From Deltaproteobacteria bacterium HGW-Deltaproteobacteria-8 (GTDB lineage: Bacteria; Desulfobacterota; Desulfovibrionia; Desulfovibrionales; Desulfovibrionaceae), in the NCBI GenBank assembly GCA_002840405.1, contig PHAR01000004.1, forward strand, positions 408,239 to 472,238: 64,000 nucleotides of DNA. The letters are read 5' to 3'. A program made the position numbers and the translations under genes. This document shows positions 44,772 through 53,800 of the stretch, one piece after another. Below the pieces are notes generated by a model. It was not told the DNA's origin. It searched no databases and worked only from the letters and a program-made list of their open reading frames with translations. Every line of letters begins with the position of its first letter. Position 1 is the stretch's first letter.

Positions 44772-44787
44772 TGGCACGGGTATTGAA
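44772..44787 (+). promoter_or_regulatory. sigma-54-like promoter for fliK-flgD-flgE
   Basis: TGGCAC (44772-44777), then five bases, then TTGAA (44783-44787). The -24 element is perfect; the -12 element has A for the usual C of TTGCA. It lies 26 bases before the fliK ATG. Confidence 0.6.
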
Positions 44788-44812
44788 ACATGGCGCTGCA
44801 AAGGAGCACGCC

Positions 44813-46630
44813 ATGCAGGAAATTCCCGCCGTCAAGGCGACGTCCAACGACATATACGATCAACTGCGCTCCGCAACGATGCTGGACATGTCCTCCCAGT
44901 CCCGCGCCTTCTCCGACTTCCTGGGCCTCATGTCGCGCCCTGCAGCGGACAATGCCTCCTCCAGCTCAAAGACGGAAGCCGTGAACCTGCTCCAGGACAC
45001 CGCACAACGCACCGAAACTGCGGCCTCAAAACCGGATGTCCCGGTTGTGGTCCAGGAGATCGCCGCCACCCTGCGCCCTGCTGCGGAGGCCCCGGTCCAG
45101 GCGACCCAGACCGTGGTCCAGGTGGCCCAGGCCACCACCCAGGCGGCCCAGACCGCTACACCGGCGGCCCAGACCGTTGCGCAGACGGCCAAGAGCGCCA
45201 CCCAGACCAAGACGGGCTCCCAGGACTCGAACCTTGCCGCCGCCAAGAACGTTCCGGTCTCGCGCGAGGCCTTTGAGGAGATGCGCTCAACCCTGACCCG
45301 CCTCGGCCTGTCCGACAAGCAGGTTGAGGAGTTGAGCACGCGCACCCAGGCCGGGCAGCTCACCTGGGGCCAGCTGGTGCAAACCCTGGCCGGGAAGATG
45401 AGCGGGGCCAAGCAGTCCGTGGAGCTTTCCTCCAGCCAGAGCCTGGATCTGCAGTCGATGTTCCAGAAGCTCGGCTTCTCCCCGGACTCGGCCAAGGGCA
45501 TGGTGGCCGATGTGGCCAAGGGCGACGGCGTCAAGGTCCTCATCCAGATCCAGCAAAAACTTTCCACCATGCCGGACGGCCAGACCCTGGGCCTGGACAG
45601 CAAGGAAATGGCCACCCTGTTCAAGGCCTTGGGCCTGCCCGAGGCCACGGCCAACAAGCTCGCCCAGTTCATCAATTCGGACACCACCGTGGCCGGACTC
45701 AAGGGCGCGCTCGACATGGTCGGCCAGGAGATGCTCCAGCAGCGCGCCCTGAGCGATTCACAGGACACGGACCTGCTTCGCGCCGTGGGCAAGGTCATGA
45801 AGAATGACATGGACAAGGTCCGCCGCGAGGCCGGACTGGCCACAAGCAGCGACAGCAAGCTGCAAAGCAAGGACTCCGACCAGCCGCACATCACGGTTGA
45901 GGTCGAAACACCGGACCGCAACGACACCAAGTGGTTCAACAAGCATGAGCAACAGCAGCAGAAGCACACGGGCAGCAATGAGGACACCTCCTGGCGCGAG
46001 TTTCTGGCCCGCGTGAAGAGCGAGGACGGCTCAAGCCAGACCAGCAGCGCCAGCGGCCAAAGCACCAAGGACTCCATGGAGACCCTGCTCGGCAAGGCCA
46101 CCGGCCAGAACACTGCGCTGCAGGCCAAGGCCGAGACCAGCCAGCAGGCCCAGGCCAAGGCTTGGGAAAAAGTTGCCGCGCCGAAGCTTCTCAGCCAGGT
46201 CCAGGAAGCCTTGCTCAAGGATATTGGCCAGGGCCGCAAGCAGATGACCCTGGAACTTGACCCGGCCAACCTGGGCAAGCTGCAGGTCATGCTTCAGGTC
46301 AAGGGCAAGGAAGTGAACGCCGTTTTGCGCGCCGACGACCCCGAGACCGCGAGGATGCTTACGGCCCAACTTGATACCATCAAAAAATCGTTTGAAGACC
46401 AGGGCCTTAAGGTTCAGAACCTGGAGGTGCAGACCGGCCTGGCCTCGCGCCAGGACCAGCAGCTCTTCAATGCCGACCAGCACAATCAGGCCCAGGAACG
46501 CCAGGACCTCACGAACCTTCTTTCCCGGCTCAGAATGCTCCGCTCCGAGGGCAGTGGGCTGGCCCAGGAAATGCAAAATGCTGGCATGCAGGCAATTCTT
46601 TCCGACAACAGTCTGCACGTCATCGCCTAA
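44813..46630 (+). CDS. fliK: flagellar hook-length control protein FliK
   Basis: Secreted ruler that sets hook length and switches the export gate. The 605-residue protein starts at ATG 44813, after AAGGAG at good spacing; an in-frame ATG at 44771 is less likely because it overlaps the promoter. The N-terminal 150 residues are low-complexity (VQ-, AQ- and TQ-rich, flexible ruler-like), with further Gln- and Ser-rich stretches at 370-440. The C-terminal 120 residues carry the FliK domain: KQMTLELDPANLGKLQVMLQVKGKEVNAVL. It is first in a fliK-flgD-flgE operon behind a sigma-54-like promoter. Confidence 0.9.
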   Translation: MQEIPAVKATSNDIYDQLRSATMLDMSSQSRAFSDFLGLMSRPAADNASSSSKTEAVNLLQDTAQRTETAASKPDVPVVVQEIAATLRPAAEAPVQATQTVVQVAQATTQAAQTATPAAQTVAQTAKSATQTKTGSQDSNLAAAKNVPVSREAFEEMRSTLTRLGLSDKQVEELSTRTQAGQLTWGQLVQTLAGKMSGAKQSVELSSSQSLDLQSMFQKLGFSPDSAKGMVADVAKGDGVKVLIQIQQKLSTMPDGQTLGLDSKEMATLFKALGLPEATANKLAQFINSDTTVAGLKGALDMVGQEMLQQRALSDSQDTDLLRAVGKVMKNDMDKVRREAGLATSSDSKLQSKDSDQPHITVEVETPDRNDTKWFNKHEQQQQKHTGSNEDTSWREFLARVKSEDGSSQTSSASGQSTKDSMETLLGKATGQNTALQAKAETSQQAQAKAWEKVAAPKLLSQVQEALLKDIGQGRKQMTLELDPANLGKLQVMLQVKGKEVNAVLRADDPETARMLTAQLDTIKKSFEDQGLKVQNLEVQTGLASRQDQQLFNADQHNQAQERQDLTNLLSRLRMLRSEGSGLAQEMQNAGMQAILSDNSLHVIA

Positions 46631-46644
46631 TACGGAGGCAACAC

Positions 46645-47349
46645 ATGAGCGTCGTCGCCAATAGCAACATCCTCGGCCAGTACGAGGCCGCGCAGACCAC
46701 CAGCACCACGCACAAGACCAGCCTGGACCAGGATGCTTTCCTGACCCTCCTGGTGGCCCAGCTGGAGCACCAGGATCCGCTGAACCCCATGGACGACAAG
46801 GACATGACCGCCCAGCTGGCGCAGTTCTCCAGCCTTGCGGAACTGACCAAGATCAACACCGGCATCACTTCCCTGGTGGATGCCCAAGGCCAGGACACCG
46901 TACTCAGCGCCGTGGCCTTCATCGGCAAGGGCATCAAGGCCGACGGCTACAGCCTGAGCAAGTCCGGCGACGCGACCAGCACGGTCTACTACAGCCTGGG
47001 CGAGAGCGTGTCCGACATGCAGGTGAACATTTACGCCACGGACGGCACCCTGGTGCGCACCGATGTCATCGGCGCCAAGCAGGCCGGCGAGTACCAGTAC
47101 ACCTGGGACGGCAAGGACGCCGACGGCAACGCCATGGCGGACGGGACCTACGGCGTGGCCATCGTCGCCGCAGACACCTCCGGGGCGGCGGTGCTCGTGC
47201 AGTCCAAGATCAGCGGCGTGGTGACCGGGGTGGTCACCCAGAACGGAGCCACCATGCTCGAGCTCGCGGACGGCCGCACCGTGGCCCTCTCCAGCGTCTC
47301 CGAGGTGGTGCAGCCGGCAGCGTCAACCAGCGATACAACGTCGTCCTGA
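46645..47349 (+). CDS. flgD: flagellar hook capping protein FlgD
   Basis: Scaffold for hook polymerisation, discarded afterwards. The 234-residue protein has the conserved N-terminus LDQDAFLTLLVAQLEHQDPLNPMDDKDMTAQLAQFSSL and the central VAFIGKGIKADG region. A FLIG-like and FnIII-type C-terminal domain follows (GEYQYTWDGKDADGNAMADGTYGVAI). It lies between fliK and flgE, the usual order, with short gaps (14 and 65 bases). Confidence 0.95.
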   Translation: MSVVANSNILGQYEAAQTTSTTHKTSLDQDAFLTLLVAQLEHQDPLNPMDDKDMTAQLAQFSSLAELTKINTGITSLVDAQGQDTVLSAVAFIGKGIKADGYSLSKSGDATSTVYYSLGESVSDMQVNIYATDGTLVRTDVIGAKQAGEYQYTWDGKDADGNAMADGTYGVAIVAADTSGAAVLVQSKISGVVTGVVTQNGATMLELADGRTVALSSVSEVVQPAASTSDTTSS

Positions 47350-47414
47350 TAAATCGGTCCGGGCACGACGTGACTCAAGTCTAAACAAAATTTCGAAGGG
47401 ATAGGAGGTTCAAC

Positions 47415-49094
47415 ATGTCGCTCTCCGCATCATTGTACCAGGGCATCACCGGCTTGCAGGCCCACAGTGAAAAGATTTCCGTCATCGGAAACAACCTGGC
47501 CAACGTCAGCACCGTGGGCTTCAAGGGTGCGAACATGCACTTTGAGGACGTCATGAGCCAGGATGTCTACACCTCCGCCGGTGTGGCCCAGGTGGGACGC
47601 GGCGTGCGCGTTGCCGCCATCTACTCCGACTTCGCCCAGGGCTCCTTTGAGAGCACCACGGAGTCCACGGACCTGGCCATCGGCGGGAGCGGCTTCTTCA
47701 CCGTGAAAGCCCGGAACACGGACAACCAGTACTACACCCGCGCGGGCAACTTCCGCTTCGACAAGGACGGCTACCTGACCGACCCGCACGGCTACGTGGT
47801 GCAGGGCTGGGCCATGGTCAAGGCCTCCACCGCCGCCGCCACCGGCGCCACCACCAGCACCGCGAACACCAACACCTACTCCATCACCGGAAGCCCCACG
47901 GACATCCGCATCAACAATTTCCAGTCCCCGCCCGAGGCCACCAGCAACGTGAGCATCATCACCAACCTGGACCCGAACAACAAGAGCAAGTCCAACTCCG
48001 CCACAAACCCGTACTTCGCCATGTTCAACAACTGGGACGGCACAGCCACCACGCCGCTGGCCAGCACGGCCTACGGGTACAGCAGCACCCTCAAGGTGTA
48101 CGACGAGGTCGGCGCGGCCCACAACCTGACCGTGTACTACGACCAGGTGACCCTCAGCAACGCCGGCGGCAACACCGTGTGGGAATACATGGTCACCAGC
48201 ACCCCCACCGAGGATGGCCGCATCCTGTCCGGCGCAAACGGCTCGCTGACGGCCATGGCAGGCACCTCGGGCGCAGGCGTGCTCATGATCGGCACCATGA
48301 CCTTCCGGGCCGGCGCCCTGATCAGCGAGAGCGCGTACACGCTCAAGAGCAACGGCGGCGCCCTGGGCATGAAGAACCTGAACTCCTGGCAGCTGGCGGA
48401 CTTCTCCACCGGCGGCTACCCGCTCATCACCCCGAACTTCATCCAGGCCTCCAACGCCTCCATCGCCACGGCCACCAACGCCACGCCCATCGCCATCAAC
48501 TTCGGCATCCGCAACACCGACCTCACCAGCAACGGTTCGGGCTCCTATTCCGTGGGCTGGAGCCAGAGCAAGGGCGGCGGATACGTGACCCCCACCGCAG
48601 CGGGCGTGGGCAACACGATCAGCAACGTGGGCTGGCTGCCGGGCTTCAAGTCTCCGGTCATCGACGCCATGACCACACAGTCGTACGACACCGGCGGCTC
48701 GAGCACCCTGTTCCAGAGCCAGGACGGCTACACCGCGGGCTTTCTGCAGAGCATCTCGGTTTCCCGCGAAGGCATCCTCACCGGGCGCTACTCCAACGGC
48801 CAGGTGCTGGACCTGTACTCGCTCACGCTGACGAGCTTCACCAACCAGTGGGGCCTCAGGCGCGAGGGCGGCAACCTGTTCAGCGAAACCCGCGAGTCCG
48901 GCCCGGCCCTCACCGGCGAGGCCAACACCCCAGGCAAGGGCACCGTGGCCTCCAGCACGCTGGAACAGTCCAACGTGGACATGGGCGCGCAGTTCGTCTC
49001 CCTGATCACCGCCCAGCGCGGCTTCCAGGCCAACACCAAAGTCATCACAACGGCGGACAGCATGCTCGGCGAAGTTATCGCCATGAAGCGCTAA
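47415..49094 (+). CDS. flgE: flagellar hook protein FlgE
   Basis: Builds the hook. The 559-residue protein has the conserved N-terminal rod-type domain (LYQGITGLQAHSEKISVIGNNLANVSTVGFKG), a variable surface region (about 130-420), and the C-terminal helix FVSLITAQRGFQANTKVITTADSMLGEV. The ribosome binding site TAGGAGG lies before the ATG. It is longer than the 400-residue E. coli protein, which fits the larger surface domains seen in this group. It is followed by a clear terminator at 49123-49155. Confidence 0.95.
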   Translation: MSLSASLYQGITGLQAHSEKISVIGNNLANVSTVGFKGANMHFEDVMSQDVYTSAGVAQVGRGVRVAAIYSDFAQGSFESTTESTDLAIGGSGFFTVKARNTDNQYYTRAGNFRFDKDGYLTDPHGYVVQGWAMVKASTAAATGATTSTANTNTYSITGSPTDIRINNFQSPPEATSNVSIITNLDPNNKSKSNSATNPYFAMFNNWDGTATTPLASTAYGYSSTLKVYDEVGAAHNLTVYYDQVTLSNAGGNTVWEYMVTSTPTEDGRILSGANGSLTAMAGTSGAGVLMIGTMTFRAGALISESAYTLKSNGGALGMKNLNSWQLADFSTGGYPLITPNFIQASNASIATATNATPIAINFGIRNTDLTSNGSGSYSVGWSQSKGGGYVTPTAAGVGNTISNVGWLPGFKSPVIDAMTTQSYDTGGSSTLFQSQDGYTAGFLQSISVSREGILTGRYSNGQVLDLYSLTLTSFTNQWGLRREGGNLFSETRESGPALTGEANTPGKGTVASSTLEQSNVDMGAQFVSLITAQRGFQANTKVITTADSMLGEVIAMKR

Positions 49095-49122
49095 GTTCAA
49101 GAGAACCTCCCTTCCCACTGAT

Positions 49123-49161
49123 GACCCCGCCCGGCTTGACCGACTGGGCGGGGTCTCTTCT
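49123..49161 (+). terminator. terminator of the fliK-flgD-flgE operon
   Basis: GACCCCGCCC (49123-49132) pairs with GGGCGGGGTC (49146-49155) around a 13-base loop, followed by TCTTCTTTT. Confidence 0.85.
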
Positions 49162-49250
49162 TTTGCCCGGACGACCCCCGGACCAGGCCCCAGGAGGGGC
49201 ATGCCCGGCAATTCTTTCCGTGGGAGGCAGGTGGGATGCCCGGTTCGGGG

Positions 49251-50879
49251 CTAAGTGAAGTCCGCCGGGAGCAGGCTCAAGTTGTCCAGGCAGCGCAGCT
49301 CGGACATCCTCGAAAGGTGCTTGTAGAAAACCTTCACGTCATTGCCCAGGCAGTTCCCGACCATGGCTGGGTTGCGCACCTCCGTGCGCGCCGCTAGCCC
49401 GGAGGACTGGTGGTGGATGCAGGCGACCAGGCCGCAGTACATGACCTTGAAGCCCTCCAGGCACAGGCACAGGTCGTGGTCGATGTCGTCCATCTGCGAA
49501 GGCGAGAAGCGGATGTCGAAGTTTGGAACGCGGCGCAGGGCCTCGGTCCGGAACAGGTGCAGGCAGCCCATGACCGAGCGCGTCTCGCGGATGCAGTCGT
49601 AGAACCCGTTGTCGTACTGGTGGTGGGCCACGGACAGGCTCAGCCGGAGCAGGTCGTTCTTGGCGATGCTGACGTAGCGGTAAAGGTACTGCAGCTTCGC
49701 CGGCTGCCCCGGGTAGACGATCTTGCACCCCACGACCCCGATCCTGGGGTCCGCCTCGGCGATGCTGAGATACCACTGGAGCCAGTCCCTGGGCATCTCG
49801 ACGTCGTCATCGAGAAACGCCACATAGTCGTTCTCCCAGGTCGACGGAAGGTTTGTCAGCCAGTTCCGCGCGGCCGGCGCCCCGATGTTCACGGGCAGCG
49901 GGAGGATGGTGAACGCGTTGTCCGGGAACAGCTCCCGCGCGGACTCGACCACCGCCAGGCTGTCGTCCGAGCAGCCGTTCAGCAGCACGGTGACCGAGGC
50001 CCGGCCGATATCCGTTGCCGCAAGGCATGTGAGGGTTTCCCCAAGCAGCTTGGCCTTGTTGAAGGAATACAGATAAATGGCGACCTTCTTCTGCGCCACG
50101 AGCTCCGGGCGCTTGACGCTCGGCCGTTGCAGTTCCGCCAGGCGGAAGCGCACGGGCGCCTGGTCGCCATCCAGGGCCAGGGACTTTTCATAGAACGCCA
50201 CAGCCCCCTTGGCGTCGCCCCGCATCCGGGCAAGCTCCGCAGCGTGGTTGAGGTGCACCTCGTTGATGTCCGCCGGGGACAAGGACTCCCAGAGCGCTTC
50301 CGCCGCCTCCACATTGCCCATGGCGGCGTAATGGTTGAAGAGCATGCCGCCAAAGTCGCCCTTGAGCGGCTCCGGGCAGGTGAACGCGTGGAGCCAGTCC
50401 GGAGACGCCTTGCGTTCCAGAAAGTCCGCCACCAGGAGCCTTCCGGCCGCCAGCGCATAGGTCGGATGGGTCGCGAGCAGGCCCAGCAGGGCTTCCCGCG
50501 CCCTGGCGGAGTCCCGCAGGAAATCTATCTGATCAATGCGCGCCAGTTCAGCCGGGGCGAAGTTGTTTTCATGCAGCGTCCTGATCTTGGCCTGGAACGC
50601 GGGGTTGCCCAGCACGGACGGCGTGGAGATGTTGATGACGTCAAAGGGCGACAGGTGCAGGCATTTCGTGATCAGGCGTTCAATGAGCTGCCAGAGGCCG
50701 GGGTCGGCACATTTTTCATGTTCCGCCAGGAAATGGTTCAGGTAGCACACCACCACGGCCCGGTCCAAATGGAAGCTGGCCTGGTGGTTGCGGAAATGCT
50801 CCATGGCCTCGCCAACGGTCAGGCACGCCAGCTCGCCGGCCAGGCCGTTGCGGAGGATGCGGAAAAACTCGGTGTTCAT
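49251..50879 (-). CDS. family 2 glycosyltransferase with N-terminal helical repeat region
   Basis: The 542-residue protein starts at ATG 50879 after AAGGAG. The first 265 residues are helical, with a TPR-like stretch (GDAKGAVAFYEKSLALDGD). A GT-A glycosyltransferase domain follows: KVAIYLYSFNKAKLLGETL, VTVLLNGCSDDSL, and the metal-binding DDDVEMP (about residue 382). It has no signal peptide, so it acts in the cytoplasm. It is first downstream of the hook operon on the opposite strand and neighbours two other glycosyltransferase genes. A role in flagellin or cell-surface glycosylation is plausible but inferred. Confidence 0.8.
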   Translation of the reverse strand: MNTEFFRILRNGLAGELACLTVGEAMEHFRNHQASFHLDRAVVVCYLNHFLAEHEKCADPGLWQLIERLITKCLHLSPFDVINISTPSVLGNPAFQAKIRTLHENNFAPAELARIDQIDFLRDSARAREALLGLLATHPTYALAAGRLLVADFLERKASPDWLHAFTCPEPLKGDFGGMLFNHYAAMGNVEAAEALWESLSPADINEVHLNHAAELARMRGDAKGAVAFYEKSLALDGDQAPVRFRLAELQRPSVKRPELVAQKKVAIYLYSFNKAKLLGETLTCLAATDIGRASVTVLLNGCSDDSLAVVESARELFPDNAFTILPLPVNIGAPAARNWLTNLPSTWENDYVAFLDDDVEMPRDWLQWYLSIAEADPRIGVVGCKIVYPGQPAKLQYLYRYVSIAKNDLLRLSLSVAHHQYDNGFYDCIRETRSVMGCLHLFRTEALRRVPNFDIRFSPSQMDDIDHDLCLCLEGFKVMYCGLVACIHHQSSGLAARTEVRNPAMVGNCLGNDVKVFYKHLSRMSELRCLDNLSLLPADFT

Positions 50880-50964
50880 GCCTGCTCCTTCCCTTGCGTG
50901 CGGCGGCCGGGGCTTCCATCTGCCCGCGCCGCAAGCTGGCGGGCGGCAGCGGCGCGCAACCAAT

Positions 50965-52395
50965 TCAAAGAATTTCCGCCAGGGCCTCCAGATGCTCCAG
51001 GCAGCGGCTGGTGGACTCCTCGGAGGCGTCCTCGTTCTCCAGGGCCGCCTCCATGTACCCGGCCAGGGGCGACCAGAAGGGCGCGGTCCCGGCGAGCAGC
51101 GCCCGTGGGGAGCCCAGGCCGTGGACCGCCAGACGGGCCGCGCTGCTGGCCAGGGCGGGCAGGGAGCGCTTCAGGTTCACAGCCAGGCGCGGGTGCGCGC
51201 CGGACAGCGCCTGCCAGGCCGCGCGCACCGGTCCGGCCTGCGCCCCGGACAGCCGCCAGAGGAAGAACGCGCGCCAGAACACCCCGGCCAGCTCGTCCGC
51301 GCTCGGCGCGCCGCCCGCCTCGGGCAGGCCCAGGCGGCGCAGGCCGAAGAGGCCCTCGGGCGTGCGCTCGGTGCCGAACAGGGTCAGCCCCGGCATCTTG
51401 AGGCGCTCCAGGCGCTCGGCCGGGCCGCGCAGGATGGTGGCGGCCAGGGCGGCCACGCGGCGCGGGGTCAAGTCCTGGCGGCACTGCCCGCCGGAGCGGG
51501 TGCAGGCCCAGCAGCCCCGGGCGCAGGAGGCGCTTGCGCGCAGCACCAAGTGCCCCGGCTGGTACGGGCCGGTGTCCCAGGGATTCACGTTGCCCACGGA
51601 AAGGTTCAGGGTCTTAAGCCCGGTCCAGGCGGCCACGTGCATGGGCCCGGTGTCCGGGGTGATGAACAGGCCCAGGGTGCGGCCCGCAGACACCAGCTCG
51701 GCCAGGGAGAGCTTGCCCACCAGGTCCAGCGCCGGATGGTCGAACAGGGCGCGCACTTCGCGGGCCACGGGCACGTCGTCCGGGCCGCCCAGGAGCACGG
51801 GCCGCAGGCCCCGGTCCAGCAGCTCGCGCACCAGCCCGGCGTAGAAGGCCGCGTCCGGGCGCTTGGCCGGGTCGCTGGCGCCCAAGAACACGCCCACGCT
51901 CTTGGCCTCCTGGCCCCGCGGCTCTCGCGGCGGCCCGAAGCGGGTCTTCTGCGTGATCGTCAGGGGCACGATGTCCAGGGCGTTCAGGTCGGCCCAGTGG
52001 AAGCGGTTGTGCCGGTTGTTCTGCACCAGGCTTGTGCGGAAGAGCTGCCAGGCCCCGTGCACACGCAGCGCGCCGTCCGGCCCGCGCACGGGTCCCAGCT
52101 TCTCGTCTGCGGAAAGCTCCCCGGCCAGCCGGGCCGCATCCTCGCGAATGCTCAGGTTGATGATCAGGCTGTAGACCCTGCCGTGCAGCGCGCCGGAGGT
52201 CGCCTCAGGCCAGGAGATGTAGGCTGCGGGGGGGCTCACGGGCAACAGCGGGGTGAAGAAGTTCTCCTCGGCCACCACATGGATCTGCCGGGCCGGGAAG
52301 CAGCGCTTGAGCCAGAGCAGCAGCGGAAAGGTCAGCACCAGGTCGCCCATGCGCTGCATCTGCAGCACCAGCATCGGCCCGTTGGAGATGGCCAC
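50965..52395 (-). CDS. family 9 (heptosyltransferase-like) glycosyltransferase
   Basis: The 476-residue protein begins LVLQMQRMGDLVLTFPLLLWLK, typical of GT9 heptosyltransferases, and has GLFITPDTGPMHVAAW with the conserved sugar-nucleotide Asp, His and Pro pattern. After it lies a four-Cys cluster, C-x3-C-x2-C-x6-C (ASCARGCWACTRSGGQC, near residue 292). This is unusual for LPS heptosyltransferases, though such clusters are known in some glycosyltransferases of this lineage. It lies two bases after the CgeB-like gene, in the same run. Confidence 0.8.
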   Translation of the reverse strand: MAISNGPMLVLQMQRMGDLVLTFPLLLWLKRCFPARQIHVVAEENFFTPLLPVSPPAAYISWPEATSGALHGRVYSLIINLSIREDAARLAGELSADEKLGPVRGPDGALRVHGAWQLFRTSLVQNNRHNRFHWADLNALDIVPLTITQKTRFGPPREPRGQEAKSVGVFLGASDPAKRPDAAFYAGLVRELLDRGLRPVLLGGPDDVPVAREVRALFDHPALDLVGKLSLAELVSAGRTLGLFITPDTGPMHVAAWTGLKTLNLSVGNVNPWDTGPYQPGHLVLRASASCARGCWACTRSGGQCRQDLTPRRVAALAATILRGPAERLERLKMPGLTLFGTERTPEGLFGLRRLGLPEAGGAPSADELAGVFWRAFFLWRLSGAQAGPVRAAWQALSGAHPRLAVNLKRSLPALASSAARLAVHGLGSPRALLAGTAPFWSPLAGYMEAALENEDASEESTSRCLEHLEALAEIL

Positions 52396-52397
52396 GG

Positions 52398-53615
52398 CTA
52401 GCGCACCCGTCCGGGGAAGGACTGCTGGATGGCCGCCATGAGCGCGCTTAGGCGGTGCTCGTAGGTGTGCTCGGCCAGCACCCGCGCCCGCCCGGCCCTG
52501 GCAATGCGCTCCCGCGCCCCGGCATCGGCCAGGAAGCGCTCCGTCAACCCGGAGATCTCGTCGGGGTTGCGGTACAGCGCGATCTCGACATCGGGCTCAA
52601 AGAGGCGCTCGATCTGCCTGCGGTGGTCGGTGAGCAGAAAGGCCCCGGACGCGGGCACGTCGAACACGCGCTGGTTCACAGCGCCCTTCATCTGCAGGCT
52701 GGTGCAGTTGAAGTTGACCTCGCTGGCCGGGTAGAAGCCCGGCAGGTCGTCGTAATAGCTGAGCTCCTTGTGCAGCCGGTGGCCCGAGCCTGCGGGCAGG
52801 ATCTGGCTCCAGCCCGGGTCTCCGGCGATGAGCGGGCCGAAGGGCAGGGTTTTGGCCACGCAGCCCAGGCGGTATTCCAGGGTGGAGTGCCAGACCAGGG
52901 CCGTGGCAAAGGCCACCCGCCGCAGGAGCGGCAGCGCGTCAAACTCCGGCAGAAGGTCCGGCCGCGCGGCGGCCAGGAAGGCCGCGACCGAACGCTCGCC
53001 CGACTGGCCAAAGGCCCGGGCCAGGTCCACGAAGGCCGAAAGCAGCGCCTCGCCGGGCGCGGCCGCGTTGAGCCTGCTGACGGTCTTGGCGACCATGGAG
53101 TTGCCCACGAAGGACACGCGCGAGCGCCACTCGGGCCGACCCTCGCGCCCGGGGCGAAAGCGCTCCGGGTCCGCGCCCAGCGGCAGCCAGAAGACGTTTG
53201 TGAAGCCGTAGCCGCGCACGGCCTCCAGGCTGTCCGCGTCCCAGGTCAGGATGAGCGTGTTCTGCGGGTCGGGCCGTTGGTACAGCGGCAGGATGAACTC
53301 CGGGTTGTCCACAAACCAGGACACCAGGGGCAAGCGTAGCTCCCCGGCCAGGGCGTAGAGTACGCCCTCGTGGTCCACGCCCAGGTGGTTCACCGTGACG
53401 ATGGCGTCGGGCTTGAAGCTGGCGGCGGTCTCGCGGATGGTCTTGACGAAGAGGTCGCGGTCCACGCTGCGCGAGGCGAAGTCCAGCAGCAGGTGCGGAA
53501 CGTCCAGGCGCTGGCAGGCGGCCTTGAGCTCGCCCAACAGGAAATAGGCGCTGGTGAGCAGGAGCAGGCGGGGAGCGCGGCCCCGGTGGCGCAGTGGGAG
53601 GGCGTCGTCCATCAT
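52398..53615 (-). CDS. CgeB-like glycosyltransferase
   Basis: The 405-residue protein has a spore maturation CgeB-like, GT4-like pattern. The N-terminal half contains PRLLLLTSAYFLLGELKAACQRL and LPLVSWFVDNPEFILPLY. The C-terminal half has the CgeB motif FYPASEVNFNCTSLQMKGAVNQRVFDVPASGAFLLTDHRRQI and a terminal glycosyltransferase helix AEHTYEHRLSAL. The start is placed at 53615 because it begins a run of ordinary codons; a nearby in-frame ATG lies at 53612. It is first in the three-gene minus-strand glycosyltransferase run and divergent from the c-di-GMP gene at 53801. Confidence 0.78.
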   Translation of the reverse strand: MMDDALPLRHRGRAPRLLLLTSAYFLLGELKAACQRLDVPHLLLDFASRSVDRDLFVKTIRETAASFKPDAIVTVNHLGVDHEGVLYALAGELRLPLVSWFVDNPEFILPLYQRPDPQNTLILTWDADSLEAVRGYGFTNVFWLPLGADPERFRPGREGRPEWRSRVSFVGNSMVAKTVSRLNAAAPGEALLSAFVDLARAFGQSGERSVAAFLAAARPDLLPEFDALPLLRRVAFATALVWHSTLEYRLGCVAKTLPFGPLIAGDPGWSQILPAGSGHRLHKELSYYDDLPGFYPASEVNFNCTSLQMKGAVNQRVFDVPASGAFLLTDHRRQIERLFEPDVEIALYRNPDEISGLTERFLADAGARERIARAGRARVLAEHTYEHRLSALMAAIQQSFPGRVR

Positions 53616-53695
53616 GGGGGCAAACCCTAGCCCGGTCCGCACCCGCTGTAAAGCCGGGCGCGGGGGCTGGCGGGCTGCACGGTCGACGTCCCAAA

Positions 53696-53709
53696 ATGCG
53701 TATACGCAT
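53696..53709. promoter_or_regulatory. perfect 14-bp palindrome in divergent promoter region
   Basis: ATGCGTATACGCAT is a perfect palindrome in the 185-base gap between the CgeB-like gene and the GGDEF/EAL gene. It lies upstream of the predicted GGDEF/EAL promoter, in a position suited to a regulator site. No regulator is assigned. Confidence 0.35.
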
Positions 53710-53753
53710 ATTCACCGACTGAGCGGACAGGGCCGGTTTTTTCGCATAGGTCT

Positions 53754-53782
53754 TTGCAACGGTGATTTTTCCCAACTATAGC
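53754..53782 (+). promoter_or_regulatory. sigma-70-type promoter for the GGDEF/EAL gene
   Basis: TTGCAA (53754-53759) and TATAGC (53777-53782) have the ideal 17-base spacing. The predicted start point is close to 53789, leaving a leader of only about 12 bases before ATG 53801. Confidence 0.55.
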
Positions 53783-53800
53783 AAACAGTAATAGCATATT

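Noticed and set aside
51480-51535. C-x3-C-x2-C in the GT9 protein as a radical SAM site
   Set aside because: The fold and motifs around it are those of a GT9 glycosyltransferase, and no other radical SAM motif is present, so the resemblance is treated as accidental.
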